Assembly (NCBI GenBank): GCA_965262315.1
Contig: CBDHFJ010000022.1
Location: forward strand, 1 to 19,929
Direction of reading: 5' to 3'
Source of the DNA: JBCCFK01 sp965262315
Lineage (GTDB): Bacteria > Actinomycetota > Acidimicrobiia > Acidimicrobiales > UBA8592
Length of the DNA: 19,929 nucleotides
Position 1 is the first letter of the stretch. The number at the start of each line of letters is the position of its first letter. A model generated the notes under the pieces. The model was not told the DNA's origin and ran no database searches. It saw only the letters and a program-made list of their open reading frames with translations. Both the position numbers and the translations under genes were made by a program. Below are positions 6,345 through 19,097 of the stretch, piece by piece.

Positions 6345-6935
6345 ATGACGCCACCGTCGCGTTCGCTGCGTGGACGCCTCCGCGAGGCCCGCCGAACCCT
6401 CGATCCGACCGCCCGGGCGGCCGCGTCGGACGCCGTGGCCCGACACCTCCGACCCATGGTCGACGCGGCTCCGGCACGGGTCGCGGCCTACGTCGCCGCC
6501 GACGGGGAGATCGAGATCGCCGGCGTGCTCGACGCACTCCGCACCAACGGCACGGCGGTCGCACTTCCGCGCCTCGCCGCCGACGGGCCGACCATGGCCT
6601 TCCACCTCGTCGCTGACGATCACGACCTGGTGCCGGGGGAGTGGGGCCTCCTCGAGCCGCCGCCGACCGCCCCGGTGCTGGACTCGCGGACGATCGACGT
6701 CGTACTCACCCCGCTCGTCGGCTTCGACGAGCACCGCAACCGGATCGGGCGCGGCCGGGGCTACTACGACCGCCACTTCGCCTTCCTGGCCGACGAGGCC
6801 CGCCCCACCACACCAGTGTTGGTGGGCATCGCCCACGAACTGCAGCTCGTACCGGAGCTCCCGGTGCGCGACCACGACATCCCGCTGGACACCGTGGTCA
6901 CCCCGGAGCGAGTGCGCGGACACTTCCCGTGGTGA
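6345..6935 (+). CDS. 5-formyltetrahydrofolate cyclo-ligase
   Basis: Cytoplasmic enzyme that converts 5-formyl-THF with ATP to 5,10-methenyl-THF, returning folate to one-carbon metabolism. The 196-residue length is usual. The N-terminal basic helix SLRGRLREARRTLD matches the family's R-R-K/R ATP-binding start, AAYVAADGEIE is the substrate strand, and GFDEHRNRIGRGRGYYDRHF (about 125-145) is the diagnostic G-R-G-x-G-Y-Y-D-R loop. HELQLVPELPVRDHDIPLD matches the C-terminal block. ATG 6345 is preferred over the in-frame upstream 6246: homology begins after it, and a TAGGTT hexamer ends 8 nt before it, as for a leaderless message. It is 55 bp upstream of trkA and could be cotranscribed. Confidence 0.92.
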   Translation: MTPPSRSLRGRLREARRTLDPTARAAASDAVARHLRPMVDAAPARVAAYVAADGEIEIAGVLDALRTNGTAVALPRLAADGPTMAFHLVADDHDLVPGEWGLLEPPPTAPVLDSRTIDVVLTPLVGFDEHRNRIGRGRGYYDRHFAFLADEARPTTPVLVGIAHELQLVPELPVRDHDIPLDTVVTPERVRGHFPW

Positions 6936-6990
6936 GCGCGGCCGCGTCCGATGCGGGACAACCCGGCACCCGAGTGCTACCAATGAGCCG

Positions 6991-8334
6991 ATGCGAGTGA
7001 TCGTCGTCGGCGCGGGCGAGGTCGGTTCCTATGTCGCCGAACTGTTGACCCGGCACGGCAACGACGTCGCGGTCATCGAGACCGACCGTGACCGGCTCCG
7101 CGACGTCGGCGACCGGCTGGACGTCCTGGTGGTCCACGGCAGCGGCACCCACCCGCACGTCCTGGACGAGGCCGGGCTGACCAAGACCGACCTCATGGTG
7201 GCGGTGACCTCGAACGACGAGGTCAATCTGATCGCCGCGCTGCTGGCTCGCCAGGCCGGGGTGGAACGCACCGTGGTCCGCATCGAGGCCGAGAGCCTGC
7301 GTGGCCGAGACGCGCAGCAGCTCAGAGATGCCATCGCCGCCGACCTGATCATCGACCCGGACGCCGAGACAGCGGCGGAGATCCTCGACCTGCTCGACGC
7401 GCCAGGGGCCACCGAGATCGCGCAGCTCGCCGGCGGCGAGGTCTACGTCATCGGCTCGATCCTCGGCGCCGACGCACCGCTGGTGGGTCAGACGCTGTCG
7501 GCCATCGCCGCCCGCTACGAGCCGGACTGGGAGTTCCTGGTGGCCGCGCGTACCCGAGCCGGCGAGACCATCATCCCGCGCGCCGACGAGCGACTCGAGG
7601 CCGACGATCACCTGTACCTGGTCGCGAAGCGGCGCGCGAAGCGGGACGTCCTCAAGCTCCTCGGCCTCCAGTCCGGCAAGCATCGACGGGTCCTGCTGCT
7701 CGGTGGCGGCCGAACCGCCGAGATCGTCGCCCGATCGCTGGCCGACCGACCAGGTGCGGTGACGCTCATCGAGCGCAACCCCCAGCGAGCCCGCGAGTTG
7801 GCCGAATCACTCGACGGCATCCTCGTCATCGAGGGCGACATCACCGATGCCGAGCTGCTCGCCGCCGAGGAGGCCGGGTCCTACGACGCCGTGCTCGCGC
7901 TCACCGGCCACGACGACGCCAACATCCTCGCCTGCCTGTTCGCGAAGTCGCTGGGTGCCAGCGAGACGATCGCGGTGCTCCATCGCCTCGCGCTGCGCGA
8001 GCTGCTCGAGGAGGTCGGCGTGGACGTCGCGCTGTCGCCCCGTACCGCCAGCGCCAACGGCGTGTTGCGCTTCGTGCGTGGCGACGTGGCCAAGGTCGCG
8101 ACATTCCTCGCCGCGGACTTCGAGGTGATCGAGCTCGAGGTGAACGCCGCGAGCATCGCAGACGGCGCGCTCGTTCGAGATCTCGAGCTCCCCAAGGACT
8201 GCCTGATCGGCGCCATCGTCCGCGACGGCAAGGCCCAGATCGGCCGCGGTCGCAGCGAGCTCCGCGCTCGGGACCACGTCGTGGTGTTCGTGCGCCCCGA
8301 GAACGTCGACGCCGTTCGCGCCGTCCTGGGGTGA
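6991..8334 (+). CDS. trkA: Trk potassium uptake regulatory/NAD-binding subunit TrkA
   Basis: Cytoplasmic gating subunit of Trk channels with 447 residues, the full two-RCK length. The first Rossmann domain starts VIVVGAGEVGSYVAELL (G7, G9, G12) followed by an acidic VIETDRDRL and GSGTHPHVLDEAG. The first TrkA-C domain is around 130-215. The second Rossmann domain starts VLLLGGGRTAEIVA near residue 235 with IERNPQRAREL, EGDITDAELL and ALTGHDDANILAC. The second TrkA-C domain ends the protein. ATG 6991 has no Shine-Dalgarno site; a TACCAA hexamer ends 7 nt before it, so an internal leaderless promoter is possible. It overlaps the first trkH by 4 bp (GTGA), so the subunits are translated together. 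Confidence 0.94.
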   Translation: MRVIVVGAGEVGSYVAELLTRHGNDVAVIETDRDRLRDVGDRLDVLVVHGSGTHPHVLDEAGLTKTDLMVAVTSNDEVNLIAALLARQAGVERTVVRIEAESLRGRDAQQLRDAIAADLIIDPDAETAAEILDLLDAPGATEIAQLAGGEVYVIGSILGADAPLVGQTLSAIAARYEPDWEFLVAARTRAGETIIPRADERLEADDHLYLVAKRRAKRDVLKLLGLQSGKHRRVLLLGGGRTAEIVARSLADRPGAVTLIERNPQRARELAESLDGILVIEGDITDAELLAAEEAGSYDAVLALTGHDDANILACLFAKSLGASETIAVLHRLALRELLEEVGVDVALSPRTASANGVLRFVRGDVAKVATFLAADFEVIELEVNAASIADGALVRDLELPKDCLIGAIVRDGKAQIGRGRSELRARDHVVVFVRPENVDAVRAVLG

Positions 8335-9842
8335 CCGCCACCGCCGCCTCGAAGCTTCGGCGACGCGGGCTGGTCAGCCCGTCCCGGGTGCAGTTCGTGC
8401 GCTACCCGATCGCCCTGTCGATGGCGCAGCTGTCGGCCTGCTTCATGCTGTCGGCCCTGGTCGATCTGACCGACGACACCGACGTCACCGGCTGGTTCCT
8501 GGTCGCCGCCGGCGTCTGTGGCGCGTGGGGGTGGTGGGAGCTGCGGCGCGTCGCCAGGCCGAGCGTGACGACCGCGCCCGCGGTCATGACCATGACCACG
8601 CTCGCCTTCCTGTGCATCGCCGCGGGTGGCGCGGTGGCGCATCTGCTGGCCGATGCCACCGACGACCTCGACACCGCGATCCTCGAAGGCACCGCGCCGG
8701 TCACCACCACCGCCATGACCGGCCTCGACCTCGACGCGATGCCCCGTGGCCTGCTCATGTTCCGGGCCCTGATGCAGTGGATGGGGGGCCTGGGCGCCCT
8801 CATCGTGGCCCTCGTCGTGATCCCGCTGCTCGTGGGCGGCAAGGAACTCCGCGGGCGAGGCCAGTCCGACCGCGGCGAGCGGGCCCTCATCCACGGACGC
8901 GCCAAGGGCATCCGAAACCTGGGGGTGCTCTACGGGCTGGTCTCGGCCCTGTTGGCGATCGCCTACCTCGTGGCCGGGCTCGGGGTGTTCGACGCCGTCG
9001 CCCACGCGATGGCCACCGTGTCGACCGGCGGGCTGTCGACACGCACCGGATCGCTCGCCGCCTTCGCCGACCCCGGAGTCGAGTGGGTGGCAGCGGTGGG
9101 CATGGCGGTGGCCGGGCTCAACCTCGGGGTGCTGTGGTGGGTGATCCAACGCGACCATCGGGCGATTCGACGCAACACGGAGCTGCGGCTCTACGCCGCC
9201 GTGATGGTCGCCTCCACGGTGGCCGTCGCCCTGTGGCTCGACGGGGACGTCGAGGCGCCGCTCAGATCGGCGGCCCTGTCCGTGACGTCGGCCATGTCCA
9301 CCACCGGGTTCACCACCGTCCCGTGGTGGACGTTCGGGGCAGGGGCCGAGACCGTGATGCTGGTGCTGATCGGCGTCGGGTCGATGTCGGGCTCCGCCGG
9401 GGGCGGCTTCCGGTATCTGCGGGTCCTCCAGGCGCTGGGATTCGCCCGGCGGGAGCTCGCCCGTCAGCTCCACCCCTCGGCCGTCGCGGTGGTTCGCGTC
9501 AACACCCGCGCCGTTCAGGAGCGCACGCTCGAACGCATGACGGGCTACATCGTGCTGTTCGTCACCGTCGTGGCCGCCGGCGGCATGTTGATCGAACTGG
9601 GCGACAGCGGCATCACCCCGAGTGCAGCGATCTCGCTCTCGGTTTCCGCCCTGTCGACCGCCGGGCCGCAGGTGATCGACCCCGTCGACCTGTCCACCGT
9701 CGGCACCGTCACCAAGCTCACCCTCTCCGCGCTGATGGTGCTCGGCCGGCTCTCGATGTACATCGTCGTGTTCGCGCTCATCAACCTCGTCGCCCGGCTG
9801 TCCGAGCGCATCGAGGACCAGATCCACCAGAGGTCGGCGTGA
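8331..9842 (+). CDS. TrkH-family potassium channel subunit, divergent paralogue
   Basis: Multi-pass inner-membrane protein of 503 residues from GTG 8331, which overlaps the trkA stop. Four membrane-pore-membrane repeats are visible by their pore loops: TTTAMTGLD (G131), VSTGGLST (G233/G234), MSTTGFTTV (G326) and STAGPQV (G445). Each keeps a filter glycine, so a conducting pore is expected. A TM repeat-3 region SMSGSAGGGFRYLR matches the GS-GG-K/R loop of TrkH/KtrB that touches the TrkA ring. The first pore loop is less canonical than in the second TrkH, and the protein is shorter and KtrB-like. It is followed with a GTGA overlap by a second trkH, so both are made with the same TrkA. Confidence 0.9.
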   Translation: MTATAASKLRRRGLVSPSRVQFVRYPIALSMAQLSACFMLSALVDLTDDTDVTGWFLVAAGVCGAWGWWELRRVARPSVTTAPAVMTMTTLAFLCIAAGGAVAHLLADATDDLDTAILEGTAPVTTTAMTGLDLDAMPRGLLMFRALMQWMGGLGALIVALVVIPLLVGGKELRGRGQSDRGERALIHGRAKGIRNLGVLYGLVSALLAIAYLVAGLGVFDAVAHAMATVSTGGLSTRTGSLAAFADPGVEWVAAVGMAVAGLNLGVLWWVIQRDHRAIRRNTELRLYAAVMVASTVAVALWLDGDVEAPLRSAALSVTSAMSTTGFTTVPWWTFGAGAETVMLVLIGVGSMSGSAGGGFRYLRVLQALGFARRELARQLHPSAVAVVRVNTRAVQERTLERMTGYIVLFVTVVAAGGMLIELGDSGITPSAAISLSVSALSTAGPQVIDPVDLSTVGTVTKLTLSALMVLGRLSMYIVVFALINLVARLSERIEDQIHQRSA

Positions 9843-11368
9843 GCAACCCACTCTCGAAGCCGATCACCTCACCGACCTTCCACGTGGTCGGCCTGGGACT
9901 GATGATGCTGACCCCCGGGCTGCTCTTCGCCGCCGCCATCGAATGGGGATCGAGCACGTCGCACGACGAGTGGGCGCTCCTGTGGTCGGCAGCCATCTGC
10001 TTCATCGTGGGCTGGACGATCCGCCGCTGCACCGACCTCGGTGACGACGTCCGGGCCGTGTCGGTGTTCTCCATCGTCGCCTGGACCTGGATCGCCTGTT
10101 CGGTCTTCGGTGCGCTGCCCTACCTGATGGGGTCGATGTTCACCATGGCGCACTGGGACAGCGCGCTGTTCGAGTCGGTTTCGGGCTTCAGCTGCACCGG
10201 CTCCACCGTGCTTGCCGACATCGAGGCCCACGGCCGCGGCGTGCTCATGTGGCGCCAGCTGACGCAGTGGTACGGCGGCATGGGCATGGTGGTCCTCGCG
10301 GTGACGGTCCTCCCGTACCTCGGCGTGGGCGGGCTGGCCCTGATGACGGCCGAAGCGCCCGGGCACTCCTCGGATCGGTTGGCCCCGCGGGTGAGCGAGA
10401 CGGCCCGGCGTCTGTGGATCGTGTACTGCGGGATCACCGCTGCGGTCGCGCTCGCCATCTGGGCGCTGCCGGGAGCCAACCTGTACGACGGGGTCGCCCA
10501 CGGGTTCGCCACCGCTGCCACCGGCGGGTTCTCCACCTACAACGCGTCCGCCGGCCATTTCGACTCCGCAGCGATCGAACTGGTGCTCATCGTCGGCATG
10601 GTGATCTGCGGGATCAGCTTCACTCAGCACTACCGCTTCGCGGCCGGCGACCGTCGGGTCTACGGCCGATCGCTCGAGACCAGGGTGTTCCTCGGCATGC
10701 TCGCCACCGCGTTCGTGGTCGTGTCGATCATCAACTGGCGCCAGGGGCTCGCGGGATTCTGGACGTCCATCCGCGACTCGCTGTTCACCGTGGTCACCCT
10801 GGGCACGTCCACCGGGTTCGGCAACGTCCGCGACGACGGCATCGGCGACTTCGTGGTGTGGGGAGGCGCCGCCCAGATCATCCTGCTGGTGCTGATGACC
10901 GTCGGTGGCTGCGTGGGTTCCACAGCGGGCGGGTCGAAGGTGTTCCGGTCGCTGATCGGGGCCAAGCACCTCGGCCGCGAGATCCGCCGTCTGCGTCACC
11001 GCCAGGGCGTCTTCCCGGTGAAGTTGGGGCGCGACGCCGTTCCCGAAGAGATCGTGGCCTCCGCCTTCGGGTTCCTCATCCTGTTCTTCGGGTTCGTCCT
11101 GCTCGGCACCCTGACCGTCGCCGCGACCGGGAGCGACCTGCTCACAGCCGCGAGCGCGTCGATCTCCGCGATGAGCAACATGGGGCCGGCGCTCGGCGAG
11201 GCCGGGCCGACCGAGAACTTCCTGGTCTTCGATCGGCCCGCCAGGATGGTGCTGGCCGTGCTGATGCTGGTGGGGCGGCTCGAGATCTACGCAGTGATGC
11301 TGATGTTCGCATCGGCGGCCCGCCGCTATCGCAACGCCCGGCACCGGGTCGGGGTCGGCGCCCGCTGA
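9839..11368 (+). CDS. trkH: TrkH-family potassium channel subunit, canonical type
   Basis: Multi-pass membrane protein of 509 residues from GTG 9839 (GTGA overlap with the preceding gene). Pore loops are close to the TrkH norm: SGFSCTGSTVL (G121), ATGGFSTYN (G229/G230), LGTSTGFGNV (G326) and MSNMGPALGEAGPTENF (G449). QLTQWYGGMGMVVLAVTVLP after the first loop and CVGSTAGGSKVFR (about 358-370), the loop that helps gate the pore, are both hallmark TrkH segments. Basic RRYRNARHR ends the protein on the cytoplasmic side. It is last in the potassium operon and faces the convergent aminopeptidase gene 27 bp away. I see no clear terminator hairpin in that gap. Confidence 0.95.
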   Translation: MSNPLSKPITSPTFHVVGLGLMMLTPGLLFAAAIEWGSSTSHDEWALLWSAAICFIVGWTIRRCTDLGDDVRAVSVFSIVAWTWIACSVFGALPYLMGSMFTMAHWDSALFESVSGFSCTGSTVLADIEAHGRGVLMWRQLTQWYGGMGMVVLAVTVLPYLGVGGLALMTAEAPGHSSDRLAPRVSETARRLWIVYCGITAAVALAIWALPGANLYDGVAHGFATAATGGFSTYNASAGHFDSAAIELVLIVGMVICGISFTQHYRFAAGDRRVYGRSLETRVFLGMLATAFVVVSIINWRQGLAGFWTSIRDSLFTVVTLGTSTGFGNVRDDGIGDFVVWGGAAQIILLVLMTVGGCVGSTAGGSKVFRSLIGAKHLGREIRRLRHRQGVFPVKLGRDAVPEEIVASAFGFLILFFGFVLLGTLTVAATGSDLLTAASASISAMSNMGPALGEAGPTENFLVFDRPARMVLAVLMLVGRLEIYAVMLMFASAARRYRNARHRVGVGAR

Positions 11369-11395
11369 CCGACGGCCGAGCGAGACGCCAGCTCA

Positions 11396-12673
11396 CTACC
11401 CGGCCAGGTACGCCGCGAGCGCCCGGGCGAGGCGCGGCGGGTCGTCCCGACCGCACAGCTCGCGAGCCGAGTGCATCGACAGCTGGGGGATGCCCATGTC
11501 GATCGTGGTGATCCCGAGACCGGCCGCCGTGAACGGCCCGATGGTCGACCCGCACGCCAGGTCGGTCCGGTTGACGAAACGCTGGTAGGGGACCCCGGCG
11601 GCGCGGCAGGCCTCCTCGGCGATGGCCTGGCCGACCGCGTCGGTGGCGTACCGCTCGTTCGCGTTGCGCTTGATGACCGGACCGCCGTTCAGCCGGATGT
11701 GGTGGTCGGGCTCGTGACGCTCGGCGTAGTTGGGATGGGTCGCATGAGCGCCGTCCGCCGAGATGCACGACGAGACGGCCATCGCACGGCTCCGGGTCTC
11801 CGGCGAGCCTCCGGCGGCGCGGTGGATCCGCTCGATGGCGTCGGGCAACAACACGCCGGCAGCGCCGGTCGCCGACGTGCTGCCGACCTCCTCGTGATCG
11901 AAGAGGCACACGACCAGCGTGGCCTCGGTGGCGTCGGTGGCAGCGAGCGCTTCCACCGCGGCGTGACAGGAGGCCAGATTGTCGATCCGAGGCGCGGCAT
12001 AGAAGCTGCCGTCGGCACCCAGCGTCGCGCTGGGGGTCAGGTCGTGGGTCATCAGGTCCCAGCCACGGATCGTGTCCTCGTCGATCTCGAGTTCGTCCGC
12101 GATCCAGGAGCGGAAGCCGCCGTCGGTGACGTCGCCCGAGTGCCAGACGGGAGCCATGTGGGTCTGCTTGTTGAGGTGGAGACCGGCCGTGCCGATCTCA
12201 CGGTCCAGGTGGATGGCCAACTGGGGCACGCGAAGGACGGGCCGGTCGATCACCAGCAGGCGCTCCTCGATGCGCCCCCCGGCAGCGATCGCGACCCGCC
12301 CGGAGATCCCGAGGTCACGGTCGAGCCACGAGTTGAGCAGCACGCCGCCGTAGATCTCGACCCCCAGCTGGGCCACTCCGGCGCGGCCGGTGTCGGGCTG
12401 CGGCTTGATCCGCAGGTTGGGGCTGTCGGTGTGGGCCCCGACGATGCGCATCCCGGCCGCAGGCTCCGAACCCAGTCTCCAGGCGATGAGCGAGCCGCCG
12501 CGGCGCACGAAGCCGGCAGGCTCGGCCTCGTTCCAGTCGTCCGCGGCCGCGACCTCACCGAAACCCGCCGACCCCAGGCGCTCGGCGGCGGTGGCCACCG
12601 CATGGAACGGCGACGGTGAGGCGTCGATGTACGCGCCGAGGTCGTGGCAATCGATGTGATCGAGACTCGTCAT
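11396..12673 (-). CDS. apeB: M18 family aminopeptidase (aspartyl aminopeptidase type)
   Basis: Cytoplasmic dizinc exopeptidase of 425 residues that removes N-terminal amino acids, acidic ones in the best-known members. Motifs in order: PSPFHAV (20-26), GAHTDSPNLRIKPQP (H81, D83), RIDNLA (D231 bridging the metals), FDHEEVGSTSATGA (E261 as base, E262 as ligand), SADGAHATHPNY (D307) and MGIPQLSMHSARE (H401). All metal and catalytic residues are present and length is normal. ATG 12673 is chosen over an in-frame 12874 because homology begins at once with DLGAYIDASPSPFHAV. AGGAA lies 2 nt from the ATG, too close for a normal Shine-Dalgarno site. It is convergent with trkH and divergent from gltB. 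The symbol is by family and could be pepC in other schemes. Confidence 0.94.
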   Translation of the reverse strand: MTSLDHIDCHDLGAYIDASPSPFHAVATAAERLGSAGFGEVAAADDWNEAEPAGFVRRGGSLIAWRLGSEPAAGMRIVGAHTDSPNLRIKPQPDTGRAGVAQLGVEIYGGVLLNSWLDRDLGISGRVAIAAGGRIEERLLVIDRPVLRVPQLAIHLDREIGTAGLHLNKQTHMAPVWHSGDVTDGGFRSWIADELEIDEDTIRGWDLMTHDLTPSATLGADGSFYAAPRIDNLASCHAAVEALAATDATEATLVVCLFDHEEVGSTSATGAAGVLLPDAIERIHRAAGGSPETRSRAMAVSSCISADGAHATHPNYAERHEPDHHIRLNGGPVIKRNANERYATDAVGQAIAEEACRAAGVPYQRFVNRTDLACGSTIGPFTAAGLGITTIDMGIPQLSMHSARELCGRDDPPRLARALAAYLAG

Positions 12674-12693
12674 GTTCCTATGATGGCCGGATC

Positions 12694-12729
12694 GGGCGGC
12701 CGGTCCACGGTCCGGCCTCCCGGCCGCCC
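12694..12729. repeat. GC-rich inverted repeat in the apeB-gltB divergent region
   Basis: GGGCGGCCGG (12694-12703) and CCGGCCGCCC (12720-12729) are perfect 10-bp arms around 16 nt. It lies just upstream of the aminopeptidase gene. At this base composition a hairpin of this size may arise by chance, so a role is uncertain. Confidence 0.35.
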
Positions 12730-12763
12730 CCGACCGCAACGGCGCAGTCGCCACGGGTGCAAC

Positions 12764-12794
12764 TTGGCCCTCAGGCGCAACTCCTCGGTAGCAT
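12764..12794 (+). promoter_or_regulatory. Possible gltB promoter
   Basis: TTGGCC (12764-12769), a 19-bp spacer and TAGCAT (12789-12794) are weak -35/-10 candidates. They would give a leader of about 160 nt before ATG 12964. Confidence 0.25.
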
Positions 12795-12905
12795 CCGGGT
12801 CCCTGTCGTCGGGTCATCGTCGCCCCGACACCGCTCGAACACGTCCAGCGCTCGGCCAGGCCTGCAGACCGCACGTCTCGTCCAGTTCACCGACGCAGCG
12901 AGCGA

Positions 12906-12919
12906 GCCACCCCGGTGGC
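12906..12919. promoter_or_regulatory. Palindrome upstream of gltB
   Basis: GCCACC-CC-GGTGGC is a perfect 6-bp inverted repeat ending 44 bp before the gltB start. It could be an operator or a small leader hairpin. The rest of the 290-bp intergenic region shows nothing I can name. Confidence 0.3.
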
Positions 12920-12963
12920 GCACCCCTCCCGTAGACGACCTGGACCGACGCGTCTGGAGCACG

Positions 12964-17589
<4,626 letters not shown>

Positions 17590-17592
<3 letters not shown>

Positions 17593-17598
17593 GGAGGA
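17590..17598 (+). promoter_or_regulatory. Shine-Dalgarno site of gltD overlapping the gltB stop
   Basis: TGAGGAGGA contains the gltB stop TGA and a strong GAGGAGG site 6 nt before ATG 17604. Ribosomes ending gltB can restart at gltD, which favours equal amounts of the two subunits. Confidence 0.75.
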
Positions 17599-17603
17599 CA
17601 CCG

Positions 17604-19064
17604 ATGGGTGACATCAAGGGCTTCATGAAGCACGAGCGGGAGCTGCCGACGCGGCGCCCCGTGCCCGTCCGGCTCCTCGACTGGGACGAGGTCTACGACG
17701 AGTTCGACGAGGACGCGCTCAAGACGCAGGCCTCACGCTGCATGGACTGCGGCATCCCGTTCTGCAACAACGGGTGCCCGCTGGGCAACCTGATCCCGGA
17801 CTGGAACGACCTCGTCTACCGGGATCATTGGAAGGACGCCATCGAGCGCCTCCACGCCACCAACAACTTCCCCGAGTTCACGGGCCGCCTCTGCCCCGCA
17901 CCGTGCGAAGCCGCCTGTGTGCTCGGCATCAACGAGGACCCGGTCGCCATCAAGCAGGTCGAGGTCGAGATCATCGAGCGGGCCTGGAAGGAGGGCTGGG
18001 TCCAGCCGGTGCTGCCGTCGGTCAAGACCGGCAAGAAGGTCGCCGTCGTCGGTTCCGGTCCGGCCGGCCTCGCAGCCGCACAGCAGCTGACACGCGCCGG
18101 CCACGACGTCGTGGTGATGGAACGGGCCGACCGCATCGGTGGCCTCCTCCGGTACGGCATCCCCGAGTTCAAGATGGAGAAGAAGTTCCTCGACCGCCGT
18201 CTCGAGCAGATGGAGGCCGAAGGCACCGAGTTCCGGGTCAACGTCAACGTGGGTGTCGACGTCACCGTCGACCAGCTCCGCGACGACTACGACGCCGTGG
18301 TCCTGGCCGCCGGCGCCACCCAGTGGCGTGACCTGCCGATCCCGGGCCGAGAGCTCGAGGGCATCTACCAGGCCATGGAGTTCCTGCCACCCGCCAACAA
18401 GGTGCAGGAGGGCGACCTCGACGAGCACCCCTTCTCGGCCAAGGACAAGCACGTCATCATCATCGGCGGCGGCGACACCGGCGCCGACTGTCTCGGCACC
18501 TCGCACCGTCACGGCGCGGCGTCGATCCACCAGTTCGAGATCATGCCGCAGCCGCCGGACCAGCGTGCGGCCAGCACGCCGTGGCCGACCTGGCCGCTGA
18601 TGCATCGCACGTCGTCGGCGCACGAAGAAGGCGGCGAGCGCGTGTTCTCGATCAACACGGTCCAGTTCACCGGCGAGGACGGCAAGCTCACCGGCCTCGA
18701 GACGGTCGAGGTGGAACAGGTCATCGACGACAACGGCATGCGGTTCGAACCCGTCGAGGGGTCCGAGCAGCACTTCCAGGCGGACATGGTGCTGCTGGCC
18801 ATGGGCTTCGTCGGCCCCGAGAAGAACGAGCTGATCGACGGCCTCGGCGTCGACCTCGATGCTCGCGGCAACGTGGCCCGCGACGGCCATTGGATGTCCA
18901 GTGTCGACGGCGTGTTCGTCGCCGGGGACATGGGTCGGGGCCAGAGCCTGATCGTCTGGGCCATCAGCGAGGGCCGGGCCTGTGCGGCCTCGGTCGACTC
19001 CTACCTGGGTGGCCAGACGGTCATGCCCATCCCGATCGAGCCCACCACCCAGCAGCTGCGCTGA
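17604..19064 (+). CDS. gltD: Glutamate synthase (NADPH) small subunit
   Basis: Beta subunit (486 residues) that takes electrons from NADPH through FAD and iron-sulfur clusters to GltB. The N-terminal Fer4_20 domain has CMDCGIPFCNNGCP (C46, C49, C54, C58) and GRLCPAPCEAAC (C97, C101, C105), the ligands of two 4Fe-4S clusters. VAVVGSGPAGLAAA (G150, G152, G155) binds FAD and is followed by the E-R-x-D-R-I-G-G-L-L-R-Y-G-I-P segment of the family. VIIIGGGDTGADCLG (288-298) binds NADPH. GVFVAGDMGRGQSLIVWAISEGR closes the FAD site. All cysteines and dinucleotide motifs are intact. It is translationally linked to gltB by an overlapping ribosome-binding site. Confidence 0.97.
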   Translation: MGDIKGFMKHERELPTRRPVPVRLLDWDEVYDEFDEDALKTQASRCMDCGIPFCNNGCPLGNLIPDWNDLVYRDHWKDAIERLHATNNFPEFTGRLCPAPCEAACVLGINEDPVAIKQVEVEIIERAWKEGWVQPVLPSVKTGKKVAVVGSGPAGLAAAQQLTRAGHDVVVMERADRIGGLLRYGIPEFKMEKKFLDRRLEQMEAEGTEFRVNVNVGVDVTVDQLRDDYDAVVLAAGATQWRDLPIPGRELEGIYQAMEFLPPANKVQEGDLDEHPFSAKDKHVIIIGGGDTGADCLGTSHRHGAASIHQFEIMPQPPDQRAASTPWPTWPLMHRTSSAHEEGGERVFSINTVQFTGEDGKLTGLETVEVEQVIDDNGMRFEPVEGSEQHFQADMVLLAMGFVGPEKNELIDGLGVDLDARGNVARDGHWMSSVDGVFVAGDMGRGQSLIVWAISEGRACAASVDSYLGGQTVMPIPIEPTTQQLR

Positions 19065-19097
19065 GTTCCCCTGCGATCGGGGCATCGTCCTGCGTCG

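Noticed and set aside
6189..6990. A c-di-AMP (ydaO-type) riboswitch before the potassium genes
   Set aside because: The 55-bp gap before trkA and the 156-bp gap before the folate gene do not show the large conserved fold, and trkA appears leaderless.
7881..9851. A 656-codon minus-strand open frame opposite trkA and the first trkH
   Set aside because: Repetitive His/Gly/Arg/Glu shadow composition, wholly antisense to clear Trk genes.
9869..11344. A 491-codon minus-strand open frame opposite the second trkH
   Set aside because: Composition is His/Glu/Gln/Gly-rich as expected for the complement of a membrane-protein gene; no domain visible.
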